Positions 13,819 through 22,026 of a stretch of DNA of 54,049 bases are shown piece by piece. Where the stretch lies: the NCBI GenBank assembly GCA_001898995.1, contig MKVZ01000017.1, forward strand, positions 124,157-178,205. Reading direction: 5' to 3'. Position 1 is the stretch's first letter. Every line of letters starts with the position of its first letter. Made by a program: the position numbers and the translations under genes. The notes under the pieces were generated by a model, which had not been told where the DNA came from, searched no databases, and saw only the letters and a program-made list of their open reading frames with translations. The DNA is from Rhizobiales bacterium 63-22 (GTDB lineage: Bacteria > Pseudomonadota > Alphaproteobacteria > Rhizobiales > Rhizobiaceae).

Positions 13819-14005
13819 GGCGCGCCGCCAGCGGTCAGTTGTGAAACATCGACCGTGAAACATTCGCCTCCTTCAATGTGTGATAAAAATGTCACCATCG
13901 AAAAGGTGTGACCGAACCGCAACACCCGAGAGGGGGGGCGGTTGAAAGTCTGGCCCCCTTCGACCTTCCCGACCCGCGCCCCTCTCACGCACAGGTTTTT
14001 TTTCG
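13819..14005 (+). other. Putative cos/packaging region
   Basis: 187 bp without a gene between HNH and small terminase. A run of seven G (13932-13938), then GCGGTTGAAAGTCTGG-like sequence and CCCCC (13954-13958) give partial dyad symmetry, and GTGAAACAT occurs twice (about 13840-13862), as terminase binding repeats might. An eight-base T run stands just before the TerS start codon. The exact nick sites are not determinable. Confidence 0.5.
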
Positions 14006-14488
14006 ATGTCGGAGTATTTCGATCTCCTTGGCGACCCTATTCCGGAGAACTTTGGTAGGCGCGGTCGGCCTCAGCACATCCCGACCGAAAAAAACCGGAA
14101 CAAAATCATGCTGTTGCTGGCGATGGGGTGGAGCAACGAACGGATTGCACGGTCTCTTTCGATTACGCCGCCGACTTTGCGGAAGTTTTATTTTCGCGAG
14201 TTGAAGTTTCGTGAGGAAGCCCGTGACCGCGTGGATGCAGCGCTGTTGGCGCGGTGCTGGGAGCAGGTCGAAAAGGGCAATGTCGGCGCCATGCGCGAAT
14301 TCGGCAAGTTGGTCGAACGTAACGATCTGATGCTCTACGGCCAGACCATAAAGCCGCAATCGGCGGCGAAGCCGGCGAAAGAGCCGAAGCTCGGGAAAAA
14401 GGAAACGGCTCTGATCGAGGCCAGCCAGCCCGACAAAGGCTCTACCCTCGGACGCCTGATCGCGCAGCGTCAGGGGCATATGAACTGA
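14006..14488 (+). CDS. Terminase small subunit
   Basis: 160 residues from MSEYFDLLGDPIPENFGRRG. Residues about 25-65 carry a helix-turn-helix (NRNKIMLLLAMGWSNERIAR, then SLSITPPTLRKFYFRELKFR) followed by an oligomerisation region (AALLARCWEQVEKGNVGAMR, EFGKLVERNDL) and a basic tail. This is the layout of small terminases, which bind pac/cos DNA as a ring and hand it to the large subunit. It lies between the HNH gene with the putative cos and TerL, 1 bp from the TerL start codon. The HTH family match and context agree. Confidence 0.88.
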   Translation: MSEYFDLLGDPIPENFGRRGRPQHIPTEKNRNKIMLLLAMGWSNERIARSLSITPPTLRKFYFRELKFREEARDRVDAALLARCWEQVEKGNVGAMREFGKLVERNDLMLYGQTIKPQSAAKPAKEPKLGKKETALIEASQPDKGSTLGRLIAQRQGHMN

Positions 14489-14489
14489 C

Positions 14490-16178
14490 ATGTGGGATTT
14501 ATCCTGCCCGGACTGGGAGGACCGCATCGTCGCGGGGCAGTCTCTCATTCCGGACTTACCCTTGATCGGTGCTGAGGCCGAAATGGGTCTGGCACTGTTC
14601 GACGAACTGCAATTGCCCGACGTTCCCGGCGCGCCGCGCATGGCGGAGGCCTGCGGGGAATGGTTTCGCGACATTGTCCGTGTTGCATTCGGTTCCTGGG
14701 ATCCAGCGGCCCAGATCAGATATATCCGCGATATTCTCGCAATGCTGCCGAAGGGACAGTCCAAGACAACCTATTCCGCGGGCCTGATGCTCACGGCCAT
14801 GATGATGAACAAGCGGCCGAACGCGGAGGCGCTTTTCGTCGGGCCGACGCAGCTAATCGCTGACAACGCCTACGAGAAGGCGGTCGGCATGATCGATCTT
14901 TCCCGTGACCTGAAACGCCGCTTCCGACCGCGCGACCACAAGAAAACGATTGAGGACCTTTCGAACGGCACGGCACTGCGGGTCAAGACATTCGATGTGA
15001 ACATTCTTACCGGCTCGATCCTGATCATGGCACTGGTCGACGAATTGCACTTGTTGGGCAGAAACGTCCATACCACGAAAGTGATGCGCCAGATCCGGGG
15101 CGGCTTGGAGAAAACACCGGAAGGCCTGTTGATCATCACCACGACGCAGAGCGATGAAGCGCCGGCAGGTGCATTCAAGGATGAACTGAAGCTGGCGCGC
15201 CGCATTCGCGACGGCGATATGAAGGGCAAGATCATCCGCCCGATGCTGCCGGTCCTTTATGAGTTTCCGAAGGACATCGCCTCGGATCGTCAGAAATGGC
15301 AGGATCCTGAAAATTGGAGCATCGTCATGCCGAACCTCGGCAGATCGGTGCACCTGCAAAGCCTCACCGCCGACTGGAATTCTGAGCGTGACAAGGGCGA
15401 TCACGCCGTCAAGATATGGGCATCGCAGCATCTCAACATTGAGATCGGCGTCGGCATATCCGACGACGGCTGGCGTGGGGCGGATTATTGGGAGGATCGT
15501 GCTGATCCGACGCTGACGCTCGACGAACTGATGAGGCGCTCAGAAGTGACCGTCATGGGGACGGACGGCGGCGGCCTCGATGATCTTTTTGGCGTGTGCG
15601 TGATAGGCCGCGAAAAGGTGACGCGGCGCTGGCTGGTATGGTGCCATGCTTTTGCGCATCCCAAGGTGCTCGAAGTCCGCAAGGATATCGCATCGACGCT
15701 GAAGGGTTTCGAGGAAGAGGGGAGCCTGACCTTTTGCGAGGTCTCGGAATATGTGGCCCGTATCGCTGACATTGCCCGCTGTCTACGCGATGCGGGATTG
15801 TTGCCGGATAAGGATGCGATCGGCTCGGACCCGAACAACATAGCCGCTTTCGTCGACGCACTCGCCCAGGTCGATATCACTGATGAGATGTTCCGGCGTT
15901 TGAGACAGGGAACGGCGCTTTCTCCAGCAATATGGGGGCTGGAGCACAAACTCAGCGATGACACGCTCAGCCATGACGGCAGCGCCCTCATGAACTGGTG
16001 TGTGGGTAATGTGAAAATTGAGGTTCGGGACAACGGCAACCTGGCAACGAAACAAGCCGCCGGCCGCGCCAAGATCGATCCCTTCATCGCCATGCTCTGC
16101 GCCGCGATCCTGATGAGCTGGAATCCGGAAGCCAAGGGCCTGTCCATTTACGAAACTCGCGGGATTTTGGTTGTCTGA
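14490..16178 (+). CDS. Terminase large subunit (HK97 type)
   Basis: 562 residues. The N-terminal ATPase has a P-loop variant PKGQSKTT at 87-94 and a Walker B IMALVDELHLLG with Asp-Glu at 184-185; the coupling motif is probably in LLIITTTQSDE. The C-terminal RNase H-like nuclease begins with VTVMGTDGGGLDD (Asp359), with a later acidic residue near DAIGSDPNNIAAFVDAL. The enzyme cuts concatemeric DNA and pumps it into the prohead through the portal. Length and motif spacing are normal for the family. Its stop overlaps the portal start. Confidence 0.95.
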   Translation: MWDLSCPDWEDRIVAGQSLIPDLPLIGAEAEMGLALFDELQLPDVPGAPRMAEACGEWFRDIVRVAFGSWDPAAQIRYIRDILAMLPKGQSKTTYSAGLMLTAMMMNKRPNAEALFVGPTQLIADNAYEKAVGMIDLSRDLKRRFRPRDHKKTIEDLSNGTALRVKTFDVNILTGSILIMALVDELHLLGRNVHTTKVMRQIRGGLEKTPEGLLIITTTQSDEAPAGAFKDELKLARRIRDGDMKGKIIRPMLPVLYEFPKDIASDRQKWQDPENWSIVMPNLGRSVHLQSLTADWNSERDKGDHAVKIWASQHLNIEIGVGISDDGWRGADYWEDRADPTLTLDELMRRSEVTVMGTDGGGLDDLFGVCVIGREKVTRRWLVWCHAFAHPKVLEVRKDIASTLKGFEEEGSLTFCEVSEYVARIADIARCLRDAGLLPDKDAIGSDPNNIAAFVDALAQVDITDEMFRRLRQGTALSPAIWGLEHKLSDDTLSHDGSALMNWCVGNVKIEVRDNGNLATKQAAGRAKIDPFIAMLCAAILMSWNPEAKGLSIYETRGILVV

Positions 16179-17419
16179 TGAGCCTTTTCAGCATTTTCCG
16201 CCGTAATCCACCGCAGGTTTCCACGCCACAGGTGCACGCCCAAGCTGAATCCGCGATGTTTTTCGGCTTTGACGATCCGCGTTTCAAGGAATGGATGCGG
16301 AACGGCGGGGGAGATGGCCCGGCGAGCATCACCGTAGCCGAGGCGATGCGCAATCCTGCTGTCTTCCGCTGTGTCTCATTGATCACCTATACCATCGGCA
16401 TGTTGCCGGTGCATGTCATCGATGCCGAGACGAAAGAGAAGGCTCGTGAGAACCCGCTGTTTTCGCTTCTCCATTCTTCGCCGAACAATTGGCAGACGGC
16501 TTTCAATTTCCGCCAGTATATGCAGCGGAATGCTCTGGTGCACGGCAATGCATATGCTCTGGTAGTCAGGTCTGTCGGCCGCGTTATCGGTCTTGTGCCG
16601 CTCGACCCGACCTGCGTGATGGTGAGACAGAACCCGGACTGGAGCGTCGAATATCGCTATACGCCGAAGTCCGGCGATGTCCGGGTCATCGGGCCGCAGG
16701 ATATGCTGCATGTCTATGCCGACAGCTCGGACGGTATTTGCGGTACATCGATCGTGAGGGCGGCGGCGAAGGCCATTGAACTGGCGCGGGAGATGGAGGC
16801 GGCACAAACCAACTTCTTCCGCAACGGGATGCTGATCGGGGGCATGCTTACCCATCCGGAAAAACTCTCGCCCGAAGCCTATGCGCGCCTCAAGGCATCG
16901 ATGAAAGAGCAATATAGCGGCACGAAGAACGCCGGAAAATGGCCGATCCTTGAAGAAGGCATGACTCCGCATCAGTTCACCAGCACCGCAAAGGACAGCC
17001 AGCAGGTAGAAAGCCGGAAATTGCAGACCGAGGAAATCGGCCGCGCGTTCGGCGTGCCGCGTCCGTTTCTCGGCCTCGATGATACGAGCTGGGGATCGGG
17101 TGTCGACGTTCTGGGGCAGATACTTGTCCGCTACGGCCTCAATCCGTGGTTCACCGCATGGGAGCAGGCCATCAAGCGGTCTTGCATGACGGAAGAAGAG
17201 CGATCCCGTCTCGACGTGAAGTTCAATGCCGGCGCATTGCTGCGCGGCTCCATGAAGGATCAGGCCGAATTCTTCGCCAAGGCGCTTGGCTCCGGCGGCC
17301 ACCAGCCATGGATGACCTATGGCGAGGTTCGCGAAACATCCGACCTGCCCGAAAAAGAGATCGCGCCCAATCCTCTGGCGCAGAAAGGGAGCGACAATGA
17401 GCCTGAAAAAACTGCCTGA
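16178..17419 (+). CDS. Portal protein (HK97 family)
   Basis: 413 residues from MSLFSIFRRNPPQVSTPQVH. Typical HK97 portal signatures are visible: AEAMRNPAVFRCVSLITYTI near residue 55, LHSSPNNWQTAFNFRQYMQR, HGNAYALVVRSVGRVIGLVP, DMLHVYADSSDGICGTSIVR, FFRNGMLIGGMLTHPEKLSP, and RAFGVPRPFLGL before the C-terminal clip and crown region. It forms the dodecameric ring at the capsid vertex through which DNA enters and to which the connector binds. The stop overlaps the protease gene by 23 bp. Confidence 0.95.
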   Translation: MSLFSIFRRNPPQVSTPQVHAQAESAMFFGFDDPRFKEWMRNGGGDGPASITVAEAMRNPAVFRCVSLITYTIGMLPVHVIDAETKEKARENPLFSLLHSSPNNWQTAFNFRQYMQRNALVHGNAYALVVRSVGRVIGLVPLDPTCVMVRQNPDWSVEYRYTPKSGDVRVIGPQDMLHVYADSSDGICGTSIVRAAAKAIELAREMEAAQTNFFRNGMLIGGMLTHPEKLSPEAYARLKASMKEQYSGTKNAGKWPILEEGMTPHQFTSTAKDSQQVESRKLQTEEIGRAFGVPRPFLGLDDTSWGSGVDVLGQILVRYGLNPWFTAWEQAIKRSCMTEEERSRLDVKFNAGALLRGSMKDQAEFFAKALGSGGHQPWMTYGEVRETSDLPEKEIAPNPLAQKGSDNEPEKTA

Positions 17420-18245
17420 GATCAGGGCGGAGCGCCTTCCGACGATCTGCGCATTCGAGCCGGATATCGAGGCTATCGAGCGCTGGAATGTTGGCGTGCA
17501 GGCGGCTCAAACCGGGGAGAACACCATTTCTATCCTCGATGTGATCGGGGAGGATTTCTGGTCTGGCGGCGGCGTCACGTCGAAGCGCATTTCTGCCGCG
17601 CTGCGTTCGATCGGCAATGCCGACGTGTCCGTGGATGTCAATTCGCCCGGTGGCGATTTCTTCGAGGGCGTCGCCATATACAATCTTCTGCGGGCGCATC
17701 CCGCCAAGGTGACCGTGCGAATTCTCGGCATGGCCGCCTCGGCAGCATCCGTTATCGCCATGGCTGGTGATGAAATCCAGATCGGCAAGGCCGGATTCAT
17801 GATGGTCCACAATGCCTGGGTTGTCGCCATGGGCAATCGTCACGATCTCGCCGAAGCGGCGAAGACCATGGAGCCGTTCGATGACGCCATGGCGACCGTC
17901 TATTCCGAACGCGCGGGCGTCGAGAAAACCAAGGCAGTCGAGTGGATGGACGCCGAAACGTGGTTCAACGGCGAGCAGGCGATAGGGGCAGGCCTCGCGG
18001 ATGCTTATCTCGCCGCCGATCAAATCACGCAAGACAAAACGAAGGCCGAGACGGGGCATTCGATCAATGCGGTACGCCGCGTCGATGCTCTTTTGGCAAA
18101 AACCGGAATTTCCCGAACGGAACGCCGTGCGCTTCTGTCGGGGGTAAAGGACGGCATGCAGAACGCTGCCGGCCACGTTACGCAGGACGCTGACGACGAC
18201 ATTTTGGCCGCGATGGCGCGGCTTAGCGCAACCTTAAAATCCTGA
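17397..18245 (+). CDS. Head maturation protease, ClpP-like
   Basis: 282 residues from MSLKKLPEIRAERLPTICAF; this ATG within the end of the portal gene fits a family start, whereas upstream starts add portal-frame noise. The ClpP/crotonase fold is seen in VSVDVNSPGGDFFEGVAIYN, the nucleophile Ser115 in GMAASAAS, and His138 in MMVHNAWVV; WFNGEQAIGAGLADAYL matches the C-terminal strand. In HK97-like phages this S14 enzyme removes scaffold parts during capsid maturation. The C-terminal 80 residues are helical and may act as scaffold. It precedes the capsid gene by 16 bp. Confidence 0.93.
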   Translation: MSLKKLPEIRAERLPTICAFEPDIEAIERWNVGVQAAQTGENTISILDVIGEDFWSGGGVTSKRISAALRSIGNADVSVDVNSPGGDFFEGVAIYNLLRAHPAKVTVRILGMAASAASVIAMAGDEIQIGKAGFMMVHNAWVVAMGNRHDLAEAAKTMEPFDDAMATVYSERAGVEKTKAVEWMDAETWFNGEQAIGAGLADAYLAADQITQDKTKAETGHSINAVRRVDALLAKTGISRTERRALLSGVKDGMQNAAGHVTQDADDDILAAMARLSATLKS

Positions 18246-18261
18246 CACAAGGAAGTTTGTC

Positions 18262-19683
18262 ATGAAAATCATGTCTTTCGCCGTCGCCGTTCTGGCCGCG
18301 GTTCTCCTCGGCGCGTGCGCATCCTACGCTGGCGTGCTCGACCCGCATATGTTTTCCCACGCGGCATCCTCGCACGCGGTCATGGCGATGGGTGTTCTTG
18401 TTCCCGCCAGCCCCAGAATTCGCGGCATCACTTCTGTTCGTGCCGAAGGTCTGGACATCAAGGCCATGATCGAGACCGTTAATCGCGGTTTCGAGGAGTT
18501 TAAGGCCGAGCACACCAAGGAGATTTCCGACCTCAAGGCCGGTATGACCGATGTGGTGCGCAGCGAGAAGATCGACCGTATCAATGAGGACCTCGGCAAG
18601 CTGACCGCCGCCATCGATGAAGTGAACGTCAAGATGGCCGCCGGAATGGTTCCGGCAAAGGACGGCGACAATGATGCGCCGGAGATGAAGGCGTACAAGG
18701 CTGATTTCGACGGATGGGTACGCACCGGCGAGGGCGAGGGCAAGATTCGATCCGCAAACAAGACGGGCGTTATGGCCTCGATGTCGGTCGGTTCCGATCC
18801 GGATGGCGGTTTCACCGCGCCGGTGGAATGGGACCGACAGATCACGGACAAGCTTGCCACTGTCTCTCCGATGCGTCGTTATGCGTCCGTGCAGAACGTG
18901 CGCGGCGCGGGGTTCAAGCACCTTTATAATCTGCACGGCGCCGGCTCCGGTTGGGTTGGCGAGACGGATGCGCGGCCGGAAACCAATACTCCGCAGTTCG
19001 CCGAGTACAGCTTCAAGTTCGGTGAACTCTATGCGAATCCCGGCGTTACCCAGACCATTCTGGAGGACAGCGAGATCGATATTGCTGCCTATCTTGCGGG
19101 CGAAGTCGATCTGGAGTTCGGCCAGCAGGAAGGGGTTGCATTCCTCAATGGAGACGGCGTGAACAAGCCGAAAGGCATTCTCCGGTTCGATGCTGCAACC
19201 GAAACGGCGCTGCCTGCCGCCGAACGGCATCCGCTCGGACCCGTTCTGGAGGTCAATTCCGGGGCTGCCGCCGGACTGACTCCCGATGGTCTGATCGACC
19301 TGATCTATGATCTTCCCTCGGAACGCATCACGCCAACGTCGGCTTTCTATGCCAACCGCAAGACCCATGCGGCTATTCGGAAAATGAAGGATGGTCAGGA
19401 CAATTATCTGTGGCAGCCGCCTTTTCAGGCGGGCGAACCGGCGCAGGTGCTGGGCTATGCGGCCCGCGATCTTTCCGGCATGCCGGACATCGCCGCCAAT
19501 ACGATTCCCGTGATCTTCGGAGACATGGCCATGGGCTACCGGATATTCGATCGCATCGGTGTACAGGTCCTTCGGGATCCCTACACGAAGAAACCCTACG
19601 TTCTGTTCTACACGCGCAAGCGTGTCGGCGGCGGCCTCTGGAATCCGGAGTTCCTTCGCTACCAGCGTGTCGCGGCTGCATAA
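18262..19683 (+). CDS. Major capsid protein (HK97 fold) with unusual N-terminal signal-like segment
   Basis: 473 residues from an ATG with AAGGAAG eight bases upstream. Residues about 60-125 form the coiled-coil delta domain (LDIKAMIETVNRGFEEFKAE, DRINEDLGKLTAAIDEVNVK). Residues about 170-473 are the HK97 fold: DPDGGFTAPVEWDRQITDKL, LYANPGVTQTILEDSEIDIA, FLNGDGVNKPKGIL, FYANRKTHAAIRKMKDGQDN, DPYTKKPYVLFYTRKRVGGG. Odd: the first 20 residues, MKIMSFAVAVLAAVLLGACA, read as a lipoprotein-type signal with lipobox Leu-Gly-Ala-Cys19. That region ahead of the delta domain is normally absent or not hydrophobic. It would be lost when the maturation protease trims the delta domain. Confidence 0.94.
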   Translation: MKIMSFAVAVLAAVLLGACASYAGVLDPHMFSHAASSHAVMAMGVLVPASPRIRGITSVRAEGLDIKAMIETVNRGFEEFKAEHTKEISDLKAGMTDVVRSEKIDRINEDLGKLTAAIDEVNVKMAAGMVPAKDGDNDAPEMKAYKADFDGWVRTGEGEGKIRSANKTGVMASMSVGSDPDGGFTAPVEWDRQITDKLATVSPMRRYASVQNVRGAGFKHLYNLHGAGSGWVGETDARPETNTPQFAEYSFKFGELYANPGVTQTILEDSEIDIAAYLAGEVDLEFGQQEGVAFLNGDGVNKPKGILRFDAATETALPAAERHPLGPVLEVNSGAAAGLTPDGLIDLIYDLPSERITPTSAFYANRKTHAAIRKMKDGQDNYLWQPPFQAGEPAQVLGYAARDLSGMPDIAANTIPVIFGDMAMGYRIFDRIGVQVLRDPYTKKPYVLFYTRKRVGGGLWNPEFLRYQRVAAA

Positions 19684-19702
19684 GCCGGCAGGGTGCAATA
19701 AC

Positions 19703-19722
19703 CGGGCGGCAGATGCCGCCCG
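19703..19722 (+). promoter_or_regulatory. Hairpin downstream of the capsid gene
   Basis: CGGGCGGC (19703-19710), loop AGAT, GCCGCCCG (19715-19722): a perfect 8-bp GC-rich stem between the capsid gene and the next start codon, with no T-run. It may stabilise the capsid mRNA 3' end or partly terminate transcription so that capsid is made in excess. Confidence 0.6.
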
Positions 19723-19744
19723 ACAAATTCGAATGGAGATAGAC

Positions 19745-19924
19745 ATGAAATTCATCAAGCCTTTCAAGGGCGCTACTGGCGGCGATCCCTATCCGAAGGA
19801 ATTTGCCATTGGTGAGGATTGTCCTGATGATTTGATCGCCGCGGCGAAGGCGAACGGCGCCGTCAAGGACGCTGGCCAGAAGGCCGACGGCAAAGCCGGC
19901 GATGACGGCGACAAGGAATCCTGA
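19745..19924 (+). CDS. Small phage head-region protein, unknown function
   Basis: 59 residues from MKFIKPFKGATGGDPYPKEF. The first half looks like a small structured domain (EFAIGEDCPDDLIAAAKANG), the second a Lys/Asp/Gly tail. Short proteins of this form often lie between capsid and connector genes in rhizobial HK97-like phages; similar ones have been called head fibre or decoration-like without proof. GGAG lies before the ATG, and it ends three bases before the connector gene. Confidence 0.6.
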   Translation: MKFIKPFKGATGGDPYPKEFAIGEDCPDDLIAAAKANGAVKDAGQKADGKAGDDGDKES

Positions 19925-19927
19925 TCC

Positions 19928-20509
19928 GTGAACCCCGTTCGTGTTGCAGGCCCGTCAACTTCTCCGGTTACTCTTGCGGAGATGAAAGCGGCGGCGCGCG
20001 TCGATTTTGGTGATGATGACCTCATCATGCAATCTTATCTCGATGCTGCCGTCGACCATCTTGACGGATGGTCGGGCATCCTCGGTCGGGCGATCATCGA
20101 TCAGGATTGGCGTATCGATCTCGCGCAGTGGCCATCTTGCGCTATTGCATTGCCATTCGGGGATGTTTCCGCTGCTGTCGTGAAATATCTCGATCCGGAC
20201 GGTATCGAGCAAGACTTGCAGCCGGATACATATGAACTATCCGAAACCGCAACGGGATCTGTGTTGAGGTTTCGTCGCAGCTTTCATCGCCCTCCGCTGG
20301 CGGATGATCGATCCGGCGCCATACGGGTTACCTTCACAACCGGGTATGGTCCCGATGCGGCTGACGTTCCACCATCGATCAAGGTCGCGATCCTTCTTCT
20401 CGCCTGCCACTGGTACGAAAACCGCGAAACCGTCGGCAGTCAGGACATGCGCAAGCTGCCATTCACCGTTGATGCGCTCATCACGCCGCACAGAAGGGTT
20501 CTGTTCTGA
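19928..20509 (+). CDS. Head-tail connector protein (gp6-like)
   Basis: 193 residues, apparently from a GTG at 19928 (VNPVRVAGPSTSPVTLAEMK). The motif PVTLAEMKAAARVDFGDDDL, then IMQSYLDAAVDHLDGWSGIL at the N-terminus and VPPSIKVAILLLACHWYENR toward the C-terminus are those of the phage gp6-like connector family, helical proteins that ring the portal. It is followed directly by the adaptor gene with 1-bp overlap, in the normal HK97-like order. Confidence 0.88.
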   Translation: MNPVRVAGPSTSPVTLAEMKAAARVDFGDDDLIMQSYLDAAVDHLDGWSGILGRAIIDQDWRIDLAQWPSCAIALPFGDVSAAVVKYLDPDGIEQDLQPDTYELSETATGSVLRFRRSFHRPPLADDRSGAIRVTFTTGYGPDAADVPPSIKVAILLLACHWYENRETVGSQDMRKLPFTVDALITPHRRVLF

Positions 20510-20862
20510 TGGTAGACAGGAACGGTGCAGGCCAACTTATTCACCGGGTAGCTCTCGACATGCGCCCCGAAACCTCCGATGACGGTCTCGGCAATTATGA
20601 GGGCGAGTGGGCCGAGCAGTTCCAGTGCCGTGCTGCTTTCATCCACCTTCGCGGCGGTGAAACTGTCATGGCCGGCAGGCTGTCGGGCCGTCATACCCAA
20701 ATCATCCGCGTCCGGGTCTCCAGCAATACCCGCCAGATCACCACCGATTGGCGGTTGCGTGACGTGCGCCGGAGTATCGATTTCAACATTCGTGACATCG
20801 AATTGGAAGAAAACCGCCAGTTCTTTTCACTGACCTGCGAAAGCGGCGTCGTCGCGGGCTGA
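20509..20862 (+). CDS. Head-tail adaptor (head closure) protein
   Basis: 117 residues from MVDRNGAGQLIHRVALDMRP. The family pattern is a short beta-barrel: LIHRVALDMRPETSDDGLGN, EWAEQFQCRAAFIHLRGGET, ARG-like segment MAGRLSGRHTQIIRVRV, then WRLRDVRRSIDFNIRDIELE. This is the phage head-tail joining (SPP1 gp16/HK97 gp7-like) family that seals the connector after packaging. Gene order (connector, adaptor, tail completion) supports it. Confidence 0.88.
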   Translation: MVDRNGAGQLIHRVALDMRPETSDDGLGNYEGEWAEQFQCRAAFIHLRGGETVMAGRLSGRHTQIIRVRVSSNTRQITTDWRLRDVRRSIDFNIRDIELEENRQFFSLTCESGVVAG

Positions 20863-20864
20863 CA

Positions 20865-21194
20865 ATGGCTTGGGTTTATTTCACGGCGGATTTTACGTGG
20901 CGCCAGCCGCATTTCAGCATCGCCTACAAGGCCGGCATGGCGCTGAGCGTGAAGCGGGAATGCGCCGACCGGGCTATTGCAGAGGGCAGGGCGCTCCCGA
21001 TACGAACGCCGCGCAAGGGCGAGGAACCATCTATCCATGGCAATGAAGGCGAAAATTCAGGGGCGCGAGGCCCTGACGCGCAAGCTCGACCAGATGGCTC
21101 CGATGGCGAACAAGTACGCGGCGGAAGAAAAGCTCGCCATCGCAAAGGATGCCGCATCCCGGATAGCCGCCTCGGCTCCACGCCGGACGGGTGA
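20865..21194 (+). CDS. Small phage protein overlapping the gp10-like gene
   Basis: 109 codons from MAWVYFTADFTWRQPHFSIA. The first 45 residues (ADFTWRQPHFSIAYKAGMAL, KRECADRAIAEGRALPI) look like a known short phage protein type with a Trp/Pro turn and a Cys-containing helix. From about residue 55 the frame runs inside the next gene and its composition turns into a Gly/Asp/Arg shadow. Either the gene really overlaps by about 150 bp or a frame disruption removed an earlier stop. Function unknown. Confidence 0.55.
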   Translation: MAWVYFTADFTWRQPHFSIAYKAGMALSVKRECADRAIAEGRALPIRTPRKGEEPSIHGNEGENSGARGPDAQARPDGSDGEQVRGGRKARHRKGCRIPDSRLGSTPDG

Positions 21195-21540
21195 ATATGC
21201 CGCCTCGATACAGGGTGACTTCCAGCGCAATCGCTCGGATCACAGCAGGATCGGCGGCGGCGAATACCGGGCCACGAAGGACAGGGACGCCACAGGTGTC
21301 TTCGCCGAATTCATCTGGCGATTTCTGGAGCATGGCACCAAGGCTCATACTGCGGAAGAACCCCGGCAGGACCGGCGCTATAAGAAGCGTGTCGTTTTGA
21401 CGAAGGCCAAGCGCGGACACCATGCGACGAAACCTTATCCGCACATCTTCGCCAACTGGCGCGCCATGCGTGATGAATCAAAGAAGCGGATCCATACCGC
21501 CATCATGCGCGGCATTCGCGAAGCGATGGGGCAGAAATAA
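21037..21540 (+). CDS. HK97 gp10-like tail completion protein
   Basis: 167 residues from MAMKAKIQGREALTRKLDQM; a start two codons later is equally possible. The family signature is KIQGREALTRKLDQMAPMAN, AAEEKLAIAKDAASRIAASA, PRRTGEYAASIQGDF, and a segment FAEFIWRFLEHGTKAHTAEE, with HIFANWRAMRDESKKRIHTA at the end. HK97 gp10-like proteins close the tail end that joins the head. The stop overlaps the next ATG (TAATG). Confidence 0.9.
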   Translation: MAMKAKIQGREALTRKLDQMAPMANKYAAEEKLAIAKDAASRIAASAPRRTGEYAASIQGDFQRNRSDHSRIGGGEYRATKDRDATGVFAEFIWRFLEHGTKAHTAEEPRQDRRYKKRVVLTKAKRGHHATKPYPHIFANWRAMRDESKKRIHTAIMRGIREAMGQK

Positions 21541-21950
21541 TGGCCGGCGCTGAATATGAATTGCAGAAGGCCATGGACACGGTCCTGAAGGCCGATGCAG
21601 CGCTTGCCGGGCTGGTCGCCGGTAGGATTTACGACCGCGTGCCGCCCTCCGCGAAATATCCTTACATCCAGATCGGGGAGGGGAATGCCGTTTCCGATCG
21701 CATGGATTGCCTCCGATCATGGACGGTTTACGCGAGCATTCATGTTTGGTCGATCGATGTAGGCTTTGGCGAGGCCAAGCGGATCATGGGCGCCGTCGAT
21801 GATTGTCTCGACGGTGCCGCGCTGCAACTGGAAACCCTGCGGCTGATTTTTTGTATCTCTTACAAATCGCAGGTTTTTCGTGATGCTGACGGGCTGACCT
21901 CCCACGGCATCGTAGAGTTCAGGGCCGTCATAGAAAAGCGGACCGCTTAG
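21540..21950 (+). CDS. Tail completion/terminator protein, DUF3168
   Basis: 136 residues from MAGAEYELQKAMDTVLKADA. DUF3168 hallmarks are LAGLVAGRIYDRVPPSAKYP, YIQIGEGNAVSDRMDCLRSW, VYASIHVWSIDVGFGEAKRI and a C-terminal strand HGIVEFRAVIEKRT. These proteins, like lambda gpU and HK97 gp10 partners, cap the tail tube at the head-proximal end. It stands in the standard place between gp10-like and the tail tube gene. Confidence 0.9.
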   Translation: MAGAEYELQKAMDTVLKADAALAGLVAGRIYDRVPPSAKYPYIQIGEGNAVSDRMDCLRSWTVYASIHVWSIDVGFGEAKRIMGAVDDCLDGAALQLETLRLIFCISYKSQVFRDADGLTSHGIVEFRAVIEKRTA

Positions 21951-22026
21951 GCCACCACCTTTCACAGAAACCATCAACCTGATCCCTTGCCGATCCCGGC
22001 GGGGTGTTTTCCCATGGAGAAAAGAC

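Noticed and set aside
18223..19767. A 514-codon minus-strand frame
   Set aside because: Antisense to the major capsid gene, with no start context. A shadow.
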